Positions 1-5,980 are shown, counted from the first letter of the stretch. The stretch: 10,257 bases of DNA from CAZOOA01 sp964581355 (GCA_964581355.1 CAZOOA010000089.1:1-10257); one strand, 5' to 3'. Notes: generated by a model from the sequence alone, not told the origin. Numbers and translations: made by a program.

Positions 1-60
1 AAATATTATCCCGCCATTTTTGTGAAAGAAGGGCTTGATATGAGGGCTTATGACAATTAG
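1..60 (+). CDS. C-terminal end or fragment of an unidentified plus-strand reading frame, cut by the window edge
   Basis: Frame 1 is open from the first base and reads KYYPAIFVKEGLDMRAYDN before a TAG at 58-60. It is the only candidate plus-strand coding end in the window and would converge on the asnB/intron transcript. The first residues KYYPAIF resemble the start of HicB-family antitoxins, but the usual following Gly-Tyr-x-Val-x-Phe-Pro-Asp stretch is absent, so if it is HicB it is a truncated or frameshifted remnant. Nineteen codons are too few to establish a gene; the upstream part lies outside the window. Confidence 0.25.
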   Translation, partial: KYYPAIFVKEGLDMRAYDN

Positions 61-61
61 T

Positions 62-118
62 CGGGATGCCGCATTTTGCGGGATAAGTTCTGTTATCCCG
101 ATATCGGGATAACAGAAC
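62..118. repeat. Cluster of nested palindromes built on CGGGATAA/TTATCCCG
   Basis: Positions 87-118 form a perfect 32-bp palindrome with no spacer; its half-site is GTTCTGTTATCCCGAT. The core CGGGATAA or its complement TTATCCCG occurs at 6-13, 79-86, 93-100 and 105-112. CGGGATAA (79-86) can pair with TTATCCCG (93-100) around a 6-nt loop, and CGGGAT (62-67) can pair with ATCCCG (95-100) enclosing a small CCGC/GCGG hairpin at 70-80. The palindrome overlaps the last bases of intron domain V (115-118). It may act as a bidirectional terminator between converging transcripts, be a small repetitive element, or be an aberrant intron domain VI. Confidence 0.7.
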
Positions 119-147
119 CGTGCATGCGCAACTAACGCACACGGCTC
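115..147 (-). ncRNA. Group II intron domain V
   Basis: Read on the minus strand, GAGCCGTG at 147-140 pairs with CACGGTTC at 122-115, and TGCG pairs with CGCA above a two-base bulge (TG at 124-123). This is the conserved catalytic hairpin, with the AGC triad at 146-144. It lies 31 nt after the maturase stop codon, the expected spacing. The apical loop (TTAGTTG) is not a GNRA tetraloop, which is atypical, since the GAAA loop normally docks into a receptor in domain I. Confidence 0.88.
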
Positions 148-178
148 CTCAACATTGTCTTTCACAGGTGTTCGGTTG

Positions 179-1480
179 CTACCCGTAAATGTTCACGTAT
201 ATCCTGGGCTCCGGCAAAGGGTTCCATTTGAGATAGTCGTTAAATTCTGCGTAATTGTAACTCCTGCGCTGACTTCTCCGGTTTAGCCATTTAAAGAGCA
301 ATTTCCTTATCTCGAATCCATATCTATGGAGCATCTCACTGTTGTCAGTAATGCCGTAATACCGGTAGTGCCCGTTGAGCTTCAGGTGCACTATTTCCCA
401 GATGTCCTTGATATCCTGATGCCTTGCCTTCTGTATCCACAGCTTGAACGCTTTCACTTTCGCTATGAATTTCTTCCTGCTGGTTTTACGCTTTACCCGG
501 AAATAGCCGCTTCTGCTTTTGCTACAGTAGTGTGTGAATCCCAGGAAATCAAACGTATCCGGTTTGCGCATGCCCTTCTTCTTGCAATTTGCCTCAGCAA
601 AACGCCCAAAGGCAAGAAGTTTGCTCTTCTCTTCCGCAATCTCCAGTCCGAATTTGGCCAGTCGCTGCTTAAGTTCGGTGTAGAACTTCTCCGCATCTTC
701 CTTATACTGGAAGCAGCAAACAAAATCGTCGCAGTACCGAATTATCTCTGCTTCTCCTCTGCAGTTCTTTTTCACTACGCGCTCGAACCACAGGTCCAGG
801 ACAAAATGAAGGTATATGTTTGCCATTAGCGGCGAAATGGATCCGCCCTGCACCGTGCCTTCTTCGCTCGGCTCCCATTTACCGTCTTCCATTATCCCGG
901 CTTTCAAGAGTCTTGTTATTAGCCTTTTGATGTTGGGGTCTGCAATTCTTTGCTCCAGGCATTTCATTAACCATTCGTGGTTTACGTGGTCAAAGAAACC
1001 TTTGATGTCCGCGTCTACTACGTAGTTAATTCTGCCTTTTTCGATAATGCGGTTCAGTTCTTTTAGTGCGTCATGACAGCTTCTGTCCGGCCTAAATCCG
1101 TACGAGAGAGACAGAAAATCCTGTTCGAAGATGGGCTCCAGCAGCTTGGTCAGCGCCAGCTGTACGAGCTTATCCTCGTAAGCCAGTATTCCCAGTGGAC
1201 GCATGGTCTTGCCGTCCCCTTTGGGAATATGCGCCCTTCTGACCGGCTGTGGCCTGTAGCTCCACTGCTTCAACCTCTCTACCAGGTCGTGCAGGTTTTC
1301 CTTTAGATTGGCTGCGTAATCTGCTTTGGTGACCTGGTCTACGCCTGCCGCTTTGTTCGCCGGAATTTCCCGGTGACATTTTAACAGCAACTCCACGTTG
1401 ATGTGGTGGTACAGTGACGTGAACTTTTCTTCGGGTTTGTTTCTGGCGATTTCTGCTATTCTTGCCAGTACCGTTTCCAT
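179..1480 (-). CDS. ltrA: Group II intron-encoded reverse transcriptase/maturase
   Basis: A 433-residue intron-encoded protein that binds its own intron RNA, assists splicing and reverse-transcribes it during retrohoming. RT blocks are visible in order: RPLGI (about 94-98), YVVDADIKGFF (about 153-163, catalytic Asp158), QGGSISPLMANIYL (about 211-224) and YCDD at 249-252, a variant of the usual YADD. DFLGFTHYCSKS (about 311-322) and the basic stretch to about 420 form the maturase/X and DNA-binding region. No HNH endonuclease module follows, so it ends at the length of endonuclease-minus families. The frame stays open upstream to an ATG at 1609, but those 43 codons coincide with conserved intron RNA. 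The ATG at 1480 preceded by AGGTGAAGAC gives METVLARIAEIARN, a typical N-terminus for this protein group, so I chose it. No frameshift or internal stop is seen, so the protein may be active. Confidence 0.93.
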   Translation of the reverse strand: METVLARIAEIARNKPEEKFTSLYHHINVELLLKCHREIPANKAAGVDQVTKADYAANLKENLHDLVERLKQWSYRPQPVRRAHIPKGDGKTMRPLGILAYEDKLVQLALTKLLEPIFEQDFLSLSYGFRPDRSCHDALKELNRIIEKGRINYVVDADIKGFFDHVNHEWLMKCLEQRIADPNIKRLITRLLKAGIMEDGKWEPSEEGTVQGGSISPLMANIYLHFVLDLWFERVVKKNCRGEAEIIRYCDDFVCCFQYKEDAEKFYTELKQRLAKFGLEIAEEKSKLLAFGRFAEANCKKKGMRKPDTFDFLGFTHYCSKSRSGYFRVKRKTSRKKFIAKVKAFKLWIQKARHQDIKDIWEIVHLKLNGHYRYYGITDNSEMLHRYGFEIRKLLFKWLNRRSQRRSYNYAEFNDYLKWNPLPEPRIYVNIYG

Positions 1481-1964
1481 GTCTTCACCTACCCCTGTGT
1501 GTAGTGCATGTTTCCCCAGCAAAAACGATAATGTTGTTGCCGCCTTTCCTCTGCGGGCATTACCCCGCCTCATAGGTACTATGCAGCAATCCGACTCCCT
1601 GACTGCCATTTGACCTTCTTGCCTGTTACAGCTTGTCAGCCATACTCCCAGAATGGAAGAGCGGTCAGGGCCTCCCGGGTTGCCGTGTGATCATTGTGCA
1701 GCATGCCTGGCTCTTCGACCCCGGGGAAGTGTCGCTAGGCTTGCCATAGCGCCCCGCGACATGTTGCCTTCCGGCAATTCGACGCCGTCGGCCTTCCCGA
1801 CTGCCCATTTCGTGGCTCAATCACTTTCAGGCCTGCTGCCTAACTGTCAACGCTTAATGCATCAGATTGCTCTGCTACATCCATGACTCGCTACTGGTGG
1901 CTCGGCTAAGCCTTACCAGGTGGGAGTTCCACCCACTAAATCACACGACCTTTCCCGGCCGCAC
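1481..1964 (-). ncRNA. 5' RNA part of the group II intron (domains I-III and start of IV)
   Basis: This 484-nt stretch has no separate gene; it is intron RNA upstream of the maturase. It starts with GTGCG. EBS2 is at 1808-1803. EBS1 is at 1781-1776, in a loop closed by CGGC/GCCG. The motif TATGG, CAAG, CCTAG at about 1749-1736 resembles the tetraloop receptor of domain I. The stretch around 1595-1550 (CATAGTACC, then GCGGGGTAATGCCCGC) resembles the conserved domain II-IV region of bacterial introns. Domain limits were not computed. Confidence 0.8.
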
Positions 1965-3752
1965 CGAATTATGGGCTAAGAATTGCACTTCTCCCATGAG
2001 CTGTCCAAACCATGGTGAGTTAAACTTTGTTTCTTGCCCTTGTGCCAATCGCTGTACCCGCGGGATATTGAGCAAATCAAGGAGTGGAGATTTTCGTTCC
2101 AGGATCATCTGCATGACCAGGTTATTTATCATGCTGCGATAATGAGGGTTATGGGTTTTGGGATAAGGGCTCTTACGCCGTTCTAAAATTTTATGTGGCA
2201 ATATTCCTTTTAAAGACTGCCGTAAAATACCTTTCTCCCGGTTGTTGCAATTTTTTATCTCCCAGGGAATATTCCATGCGTATTCTATTAATCTGTGGTC
2301 GCAAAAAGGAACCCTTACTTCCAGGCCGCAAGCCATGCTCATACGATCTTTACGGTCCAAAAGAGTAGTCATAAACCAGTTAAAGTTTAAATAAAAAAGC
2401 TTTCGACGTTCCTGCTCATCTGGAGTTTCTCCTTCCAGCAGAGGGGTTTCTAAGGTGGTTTCTTCATATTTTGCTCTCACGTACTCTTCAAGGTTAAAAA
2501 CGGAAAAAACACCGGGAGAAAAATAGTCCATTTTTTCATTAAATGCCCTGATCCAGGGAAAACCGTTTCCCCCCTGGGGAGCGTGAAACCAGGGGTAACC
2601 CCCGAATATTTCATCAGCAGCCTCTCCCGACAATACAGCTGTGCATTTTTTCTTAATTTCCCTGCAAAAAAGTAGTAAAGAGCTATCGATATCGGCCATT
2701 CCAGGTAGATCTTTTGCTTTTACTGCGGGAAACAGTGAGCCTACAAGGTCAGGCACTGTTATAGTTGTTTTGTGGTGTTTTGTATGTAATATGTCCGATA
2801 CCCAATCGACCCAGGCGGAGTCATCGTCGGGCTGAAAATGGTCGGGTCTGAAATGCTTCCTGTTATCCTGGTAATCCACCGAAAAAGTATACAAAGGTTC
2901 TATTCCTGTATTGTCAGAAGCTAAAGCGGTCAATGCACTGGAATCAAGACCTCCAGAAAGCAGAGTCCCCAGGGGCACGTCTGATACCAATTGGCGGCTT
3001 ACAACATCTTCAAGTAACTCACGCAGATGCAAGGCAGTACCTTCAAGGGATTTATGGTGCGGCTTGGAAGCAAGTTCCCAGTAGCGTTGTAAGTACAACC
3101 CTTTTGTGTTGAACTTTAAATAATGGGCCGGCCTGACCTCTTGTATGCCCCGGAATATACCGTGCCCCGGTGAACGTGATGGCCCCAAAGCAAGTATTTC
3201 TGCCAGTCCTTCCTCGTCTATTACTGGTTCTACGGCAGGATGGACTAAAAGGGCCTTAATTTCAGAGCCAAAAATTAGGTTGCCTTCGAAATGTGAAAAA
3301 AACAAAGGCTTCACTCCAAGGCGATCACGTGCCAGGAAGAGGGTTTGTTCATGTTCCTCCCAAATAGCAAAAGCAAATATTCCATTTAGTCGTTTCAGGC
3401 AACCCGGTCCCCATTCCATAAATGCCAGTAATAAAGCTTCGGTATCTGAAGAACTGGAAAGGAAAAGATATCCCCGTGATTCTAGTTCTCGCCTTAATTC
3501 CAGAGTGTTATACAGCTCTCCGTTGTAAGTTATGGTGTAAGAATATTTTCCACGAGTTCGAGTCATGGGTTGACTTCCCCCCTCCGGGTCTACCACGATT
3601 AAACGACAGTGTCCGAGTAAAGCATGGGCTGAAAAGTACTCTCCATAAGCATCGGGGCCACGATGATAAAGACTCGATGTCATTTTATGCATTACATCTT
3701 TTCCATGAAGTATATTTTCTTTTAAATTGACCCACCCTGCAATTCCACACAT
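1941..3752 (-). CDS. asnB: Asparagine synthetase (glutamine-hydrolysing), 3' end replaced by intron sequence
   Basis: Cytosolic amidotransferase making asparagine from aspartate, ATP and glutamine. The frame codes 603 residues. The N-terminal glutaminase starts MCGIAGWVN; Cys2 becomes the nucleophile after Met removal. HRGPDA (30-35), YNGELYN (76-82) and SSSDTE (100-105) line the glutamine site. The synthetase domain has the ATP-pyrophosphatase loop SGGLDSS (266-272) and SGEAADEIFGGY (375-386). The last coherent family-like stretch is SPWFGQLMGEVQFLA; relatives usually continue with a Y-L-I-Q-type helix, whereas here the frame goes HNS and then VRPGKVV-stop. By the splice-site evidence those last seven codons and the TGA are the first 24 bases of the group II intron, so about 596 residues are native and the extreme C-terminus is lost or exchanged. 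It is probably still catalytically competent, because all visible active-site motifs are intact. SD GAGGAA lies 12 nt before the ATG. Confidence 0.95.
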   Translation of the reverse strand: MCGIAGWVNLKENILHGKDVMHKMTSSLYHRGPDAYGEYFSAHALLGHCRLIVVDPEGGSQPMTRTRGKYSYTITYNGELYNTLELRRELESRGYLFLSSSSDTEALLLAFMEWGPGCLKRLNGIFAFAIWEEHEQTLFLARDRLGVKPLFFSHFEGNLIFGSEIKALLVHPAVEPVIDEEGLAEILALGPSRSPGHGIFRGIQEVRPAHYLKFNTKGLYLQRYWELASKPHHKSLEGTALHLRELLEDVVSRQLVSDVPLGTLLSGGLDSSALTALASDNTGIEPLYTFSVDYQDNRKHFRPDHFQPDDDSAWVDWVSDILHTKHHKTTITVPDLVGSLFPAVKAKDLPGMADIDSSLLLFCREIKKKCTAVLSGEAADEIFGGYPWFHAPQGGNGFPWIRAFNEKMDYFSPGVFSVFNLEEYVRAKYEETTLETPLLEGETPDEQERRKLFYLNFNWFMTTLLDRKDRMSMACGLEVRVPFCDHRLIEYAWNIPWEIKNCNNREKGILRQSLKGILPHKILERRKSPYPKTHNPHYRSMINNLVMQMILERKSPLLDLLNIPRVQRLAQGQETKFNSPWFGQLMGEVQFLAHNSVRPGKVV

Positions 3753-3762
3753 ATATATATAT
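3751..3762 (-). repeat. (AT)6 dinucleotide repeat between Shine-Dalgarno and start codon of asnB
   Basis: Six AT units fill most of the spacer between the SD GAGGAA (3770-3765) and the start codon of asnB, whose A and T (3752-3751) are the last unit. The 12-nt spacer is longer than usual; loss of one to three units would bring it near the common optimum. The repeat is seen directly; any effect on translation is inference. Confidence 0.6.
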
Positions 3763-3802
3763 AATTCCTCACTATATTTATTTTTTGGGGGTTACATAAA
3801 AT

Positions 3803-3833
3803 ATGGCGCCACATTTTACTTGGGTGGCGCCAT
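3803..3833 (-). promoter_or_regulatory. Perfect GC-rich hairpin upstream of asnB (leader element, operator or terminator of the preceding gene)
   Basis: ATGGCGCCAC (3803-3812) and GTGGCGCCAT (3824-3833) form a perfect 10-bp stem with an 11-nt loop, ending 50 nt before the asnB start codon. On the minus strand it is followed by ATATTTTATG, a weak U-rich tract, so it could be an intrinsic terminator for the MBL transcript 186 nt upstream, an attenuator in the asnB leader, or a protein operator. I saw no T-box signature (no AGGGTGGAACCGCG-like motif), so asparagine-tRNA control of that kind is not supported. Confidence 0.5.
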
Positions 3834-3854
3834 TGCCATCAGTAAGATACTATC

Positions 3855-3884
3855 AATTTATGATTTAGCAGTAGAAAATGTTAA
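3855..3884 (-). promoter_or_regulatory. asnB: Possible sigma-A type promoter of asnB
   Basis: Minus-strand TTAACA (3884-3879) matches five of six -35 consensus bases and TAAATT (3860-3855) four of six -10 bases, with an 18-bp spacer. If used, transcription would start just upstream of the 3833-3803 hairpin, placing that hairpin in the asnB 5' leader. The region is AT-rich, so chance matches are likely. Confidence 0.25.
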
Positions 3885-4011
3885 AACAGGAAAAATAGAT
3901 TCAAGCAGGAAGGGCAAGCTAATGGATGGTAGCCCGGGTTACAACAGTTCATGATTTCCCACGTCTTCCAGGATGATTATATCTTTACCGCCCAGCGCCA
4001 TAGATCGATAT

Positions 4012-4927
4012 TTCGTATCTACAAGCTGTGCTCTGCAACTGGCTGCCATTTCCAACCTTGTTCTTCTGGAACAAGGTGACCTATTCCAGGGAAAGGAAAA
4101 TGAAAAGCGTGCACCAGGGCTTTTTCATTGGCCGCTCTCTCTAGGATCTGCCGCCTGGTGGAAACATTTTGACCGGGATAAAGATCCACGGCCATGTGCC
4201 AGTCAGGGCGTTCCAAGTGAACCGGGTGTATAAAAGCATCAGAGATATAGAATAACTGCTCTCCCTTGGATGATACAATTATCATCAGGTGGCCCGGTGT
4301 ATGACCCGGTGTAACAACTGCCTGGATACCCGGGGTGATTTCCGTATCTTTTTCCACAAGGTCCAGCTGATCTTTTATCGGCAGCAGGTTCTTTTGCGCA
4401 ATCTGTAAAATGACATTTGTAAATTCATCACCCAACCCCAGCTTGGAAAGCTCTTCTGCTGCTAACTGACCTGAAGTCCAGAAATCCCACTCGGCTTTGC
4501 ACATCACGTAGCGGGCATTGGGAAACGCCGGTTCCATCTCGGTTGTTATGTTTCCGCCGATATGGTCGGGATGGCCGTGGGTCAGAACAACTATTCCGAT
4601 ATCCCCCGGTGAAACACCCAGAGCCTCTAACCTCTGAAAAAGCTTACCGGTATCAGGACCCAGGTCGGGGCCTGCCCCTGTATCAATCAGTACCAGATTC
4701 TCCCCTGTATTAACCAACAGGCATATATATGGGCTCACAAACTCTTCCCATTGCGCGGGCTGCAAGTTATGTTTTGAAAGCACCTGCTTCAGGCTTTCTG
4801 ACGGCACGCCTGGGAAAAGCAGAGAAACAGGCTCTGTGTACGCGTGAAATCCATCGCACAATGCTGTACACACATAATCGCCAACCTTAAAGGTAAAGCT
4901 ATCTTTTTCCATGGCCATCCCCCTTTT
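4012..4927 (-). repeat. Direct repeat unit 1 (duplicated MBL gene with its SD)
   Basis: This block matches 8931-9852 from the SD AAAAGGGGG through the coding region to TAGATACGAA just past the stop codon. Sequence similarity falls away on both sides: upstream DNA differs (terminator here, unrelated DNA in the other copy), and the downstream sequences diverge right after ATACGAA. The copies are in the same orientation about 4 kb apart. Confidence 0.8.
4019..4912 (-). CDS. MBL-fold metallo-hydrolase, lactonase-like (copy 1)
   Basis: A 297-residue soluble dinuclear-zinc hydrolase with no signal peptide. Ligands by family pattern: LTHGHPDHIGG gives His112, His114, Asp116 and His117; PGHTPGH gives His204; YISDAF gives Asp225; AFHFPFPGIG gives His271. 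This full set, the size and the HFPFPGIG ending resemble the YtnP/AiiA-like lactonase branch, but the substrate cannot be read from sequence. The frame extends upstream to an ATG at 4942, but the SD AAAAGGGGG (4927-4919) lies inside that extension. ATG 4918 directly abuts the SD, so ATG 4912 (MEKDS, 6 nt after the G run) is the preferred start. It is the near twin of the gene at 8938-9837: by hand count 32 differences in 297 residues, no gaps, about 89% identity. It follows an intrinsic terminator with no room for a conventional separate promoter. Confidence 0.9.
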   Translation of the reverse strand: MEKDSFTFKVGDYVCTALCDGFHAYTEPVSLLFPGVPSESLKQVLSKHNLQPAQWEEFVSPYICLLVNTGENLVLIDTGAGPDLGPDTGKLFQRLEALGVSPGDIGIVVLTHGHPDHIGGNITTEMEPAFPNARYVMCKAEWDFWTSGQLAAEELSKLGLGDEFTNVILQIAQKNLLPIKDQLDLVEKDTEITPGIQAVVTPGHTPGHLMIIVSSKGEQLFYISDAFIHPVHLERPDWHMAVDLYPGQNVSTRRQILERAANEKALVHAFHFPFPGIGHLVPEEQGWKWQPVAEHSL

Positions 4928-4950
4928 GAGCTTTTGTTTCATGATAAAAG

Positions 4951-4979
4951 ATAAAACAAAAACCGGCTTTTGGCCGGTT
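4951..4979 (-). terminator. Rho-independent terminator of the CCG-protein gene, just upstream of MBL copy 1
   Basis: On the minus strand AACCGGC (4979-4973) pairs with GCCGGTT (4967-4961) in a 7-bp GC-rich stem with a 5-nt loop, followed by a U-rich tract (TTTGTTTTAT, 4960-4951). It lies about 95 nt past the CCG gene stop codon and only 23 nt before the SD of the next gene. Confidence 0.85.
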
Positions 4980-5011
4980 ACGCTACTGGCTCAACCTGGC
5001 TTTAAGCGTAA
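4978..5011 (-). promoter_or_regulatory. Alternative pairing overlapping the terminator stem (possible antiterminator)
   Basis: TTACGC (5011-5006) can pair with GCGTAA (4983-4978), and the last two bases of the second arm are also the first bases of the terminator stem. The enclosed loop carries AGCCAGGTTGAGCCAGT with a repeated GCCAG. Mutually exclusive pairings before a terminator and a downstream SD are the layout of an attenuator, but the arms are only 6 bp and could be chance. Confidence 0.25.
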
Positions 5012-5074
5012 TTTAGATTCTATCCCTTGAAAACGCTTTGTTTATCAGTCTACCTCAATACACCTTTAAACAGG

Positions 5075-5869
5075 TCATAAATTTACCCCCATTAATCGCT
5101 CTAATAACTGCGGCAGCATTAAAATCTCAACCTCTTTGTGTTTTTTGACATGATTTACAGCCTGTCCATAACAACCGGTACAGATATGCAGCTGCAGATC
5201 TGACCTGCTATCATTGATCAGTTGCTCGAGGCCCTCTTGTTTATAACAGCATTGCTCCGCCTCGATCCGGTGAACTTTCAACCCTTTGATTTTCTCCAGA
5301 ATCTGGTCGGTTGACTGCAGGTCCATCTCTACCGGGGCAAACCTGCGGTGCAGCCTGTAACAACCCGGGTAATAATCTACTTCCTTTTCAAAATGAAGCT
5401 CATCGATGAGCCGGTTAAGCAGTGCCGGATAAAATTCAATCTCTTCTTGCGGGTAAAGGTACTTGTAAATGGGATAGCAAGGCGAGCAGAATATTACAAG
5501 CCTTTTTGCTCCCAGTTTTTTGGCCTGAGCGATGTTTTTACCGGCAAATTCTTTGGAATAAGCCCTACATTCTTCCAGCGCTTGCTCATCTTTGGCCTTA
5601 ATCGCCGGACGATAAAGATAATTGCCGCAACAGTATTCTTTCGATAGGAAAGTATAAGAAACCCCACATCTCTCTAAAACATTAGCCAGGGAGCGCAGCA
5701 TTTGCGGCATGGAAAACATGATCAAACAACCTGCAATAATTATATTTTCCGCTTCTTTGTCCACGGGAAAACTGTAATTGTTCAATATTTCTATCCTGTC
5801 TCCCATTTCACGGGCGACACCTTTTTCCCTGATATATTCTACCATCTCTTTATTTATTAAATTGACCAT
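5075..5869 (-). CDS. HdrB-like CCG-domain (cysteine-rich) iron-sulfur oxidoreductase
   Basis: A 264-residue soluble protein with two cysteine-rich CCG domains, the type that binds the noncubane [4Fe-4S] cluster in heterodisulfide reductase subunit B and occurs in glycolate/lactate oxidase and succinate dehydrogenase-like subunits. Numbered from MVNLINKEMV: domain 1 has Cys48, Cys80-Cys81-Gly and CSPC 128-131; domain 2 has Cys170 in YYPGCYRLHRR, Cys207-Cys208 and CTGC 230-233. There is no ferredoxin-type [4Fe-4S] motif and no membrane helix, so it needs an electron partner not in this window. An upstream in-frame GTG (5878) overlaps the SD AGGAG (5882-5878); ATG 5869, 8 nt after it, is preferred. 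The kinase gene ends 111 nt upstream with no clear terminator between, so co-transcription is plausible, and a strong terminator follows. The specific substrate is unknown; Cys207-Cys208 is followed by Tyr rather than the usual Gly, a small deviation. Confidence 0.85.
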   Translation of the reverse strand: MVNLINKEMVEYIREKGVAREMGDRIEILNNYSFPVDKEAENIIIAGCLIMFSMPQMLRSLANVLERCGVSYTFLSKEYCCGNYLYRPAIKAKDEQALEECRAYSKEFAGKNIAQAKKLGAKRLVIFCSPCYPIYKYLYPQEEIEFYPALLNRLIDELHFEKEVDYYPGCYRLHRRFAPVEMDLQSTDQILEKIKGLKVHRIEAEQCCYKQEGLEQLINDSRSDLQLHICTGCYGQAVNHVKKHKEVEILMLPQLLERLMGVNL

Positions 5870-5980
5870 TATGTTCACTCCTGTCTTATCTTAATGGATC
5901 TTATCTAGAAACCTCAGTGCCCAAATCCTTTACTTGGTTGCGTAAGTAAATGGTTAGAGTAGTAGGTTTAACTTATACTT

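Larger units (their letters stand above)
87..1964 (-). mobile_element. Group II intron inserted in the 3' end of asnB, sense orientation
   Basis: A self-splicing retroelement of about 1.9 kb. The 5' end at 1964 begins with canonical GTGCG and then a small hairpin (GCC, loop, GGT), the usual start of domain I. The boundary is supported by base pairing: exon bases 1976-1971 (GCCCAT) match EBS2 ATGGGC at 1808-1803, and exon bases 1970-1965 (AATTCG) match EBS1 CGAATT at 1781-1776, twelve Watson-Crick pairs in all, with EBS2 before EBS1 as in classical introns. The maturase lies in domain IV (1480-179) and domain V at 147-115. The 3' end is uncertain: domain VI is not recognisable and 87 is only one possible end (AGAAC before the next TTATCCCG). 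The IBS1/IBS2 pairing argues against class IIC, which lacks a usable IBS2. The intron has the same orientation as asnB, so splicing from its transcript is possible in principle. Confidence 0.9.

Noticed and set aside
326..829. Plus-strand open frame of 167 codons inside the maturase gene
   Set aside because: Antisense shadow of a clearly conserved reverse transcriptase; no family-like motifs.
1170..1379. Minus-strand 69-codon frame overlapping the maturase
   Set aside because: Out-of-frame shadow of the RT coding region with no start context.
1481..1609. 43-codon N-terminal extension of the maturase up to the ATG at 1609
   Set aside because: It coincides with conserved group II intron RNA sequence, and a better SD and family-like start lie at 1480.
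1941..1946. GTGTG at 1946 as the intron 5' end
   Set aside because: GTGCG at 1964 fits consensus better, is followed by the expected small hairpin, and is supported by twelve EBS-IBS pairs; GTGTG is part of the first domain I strand.
3145..3528. Plus-strand 127-codon frame inside asnB
   Set aside because: Antisense shadow of the asparagine synthetase gene.
3753..4018. T-box or other amino-acid riboswitch upstream of asnB
   Set aside because: No conserved T-box sequence and no specifier-loop arrangement found; only a single perfect hairpin.
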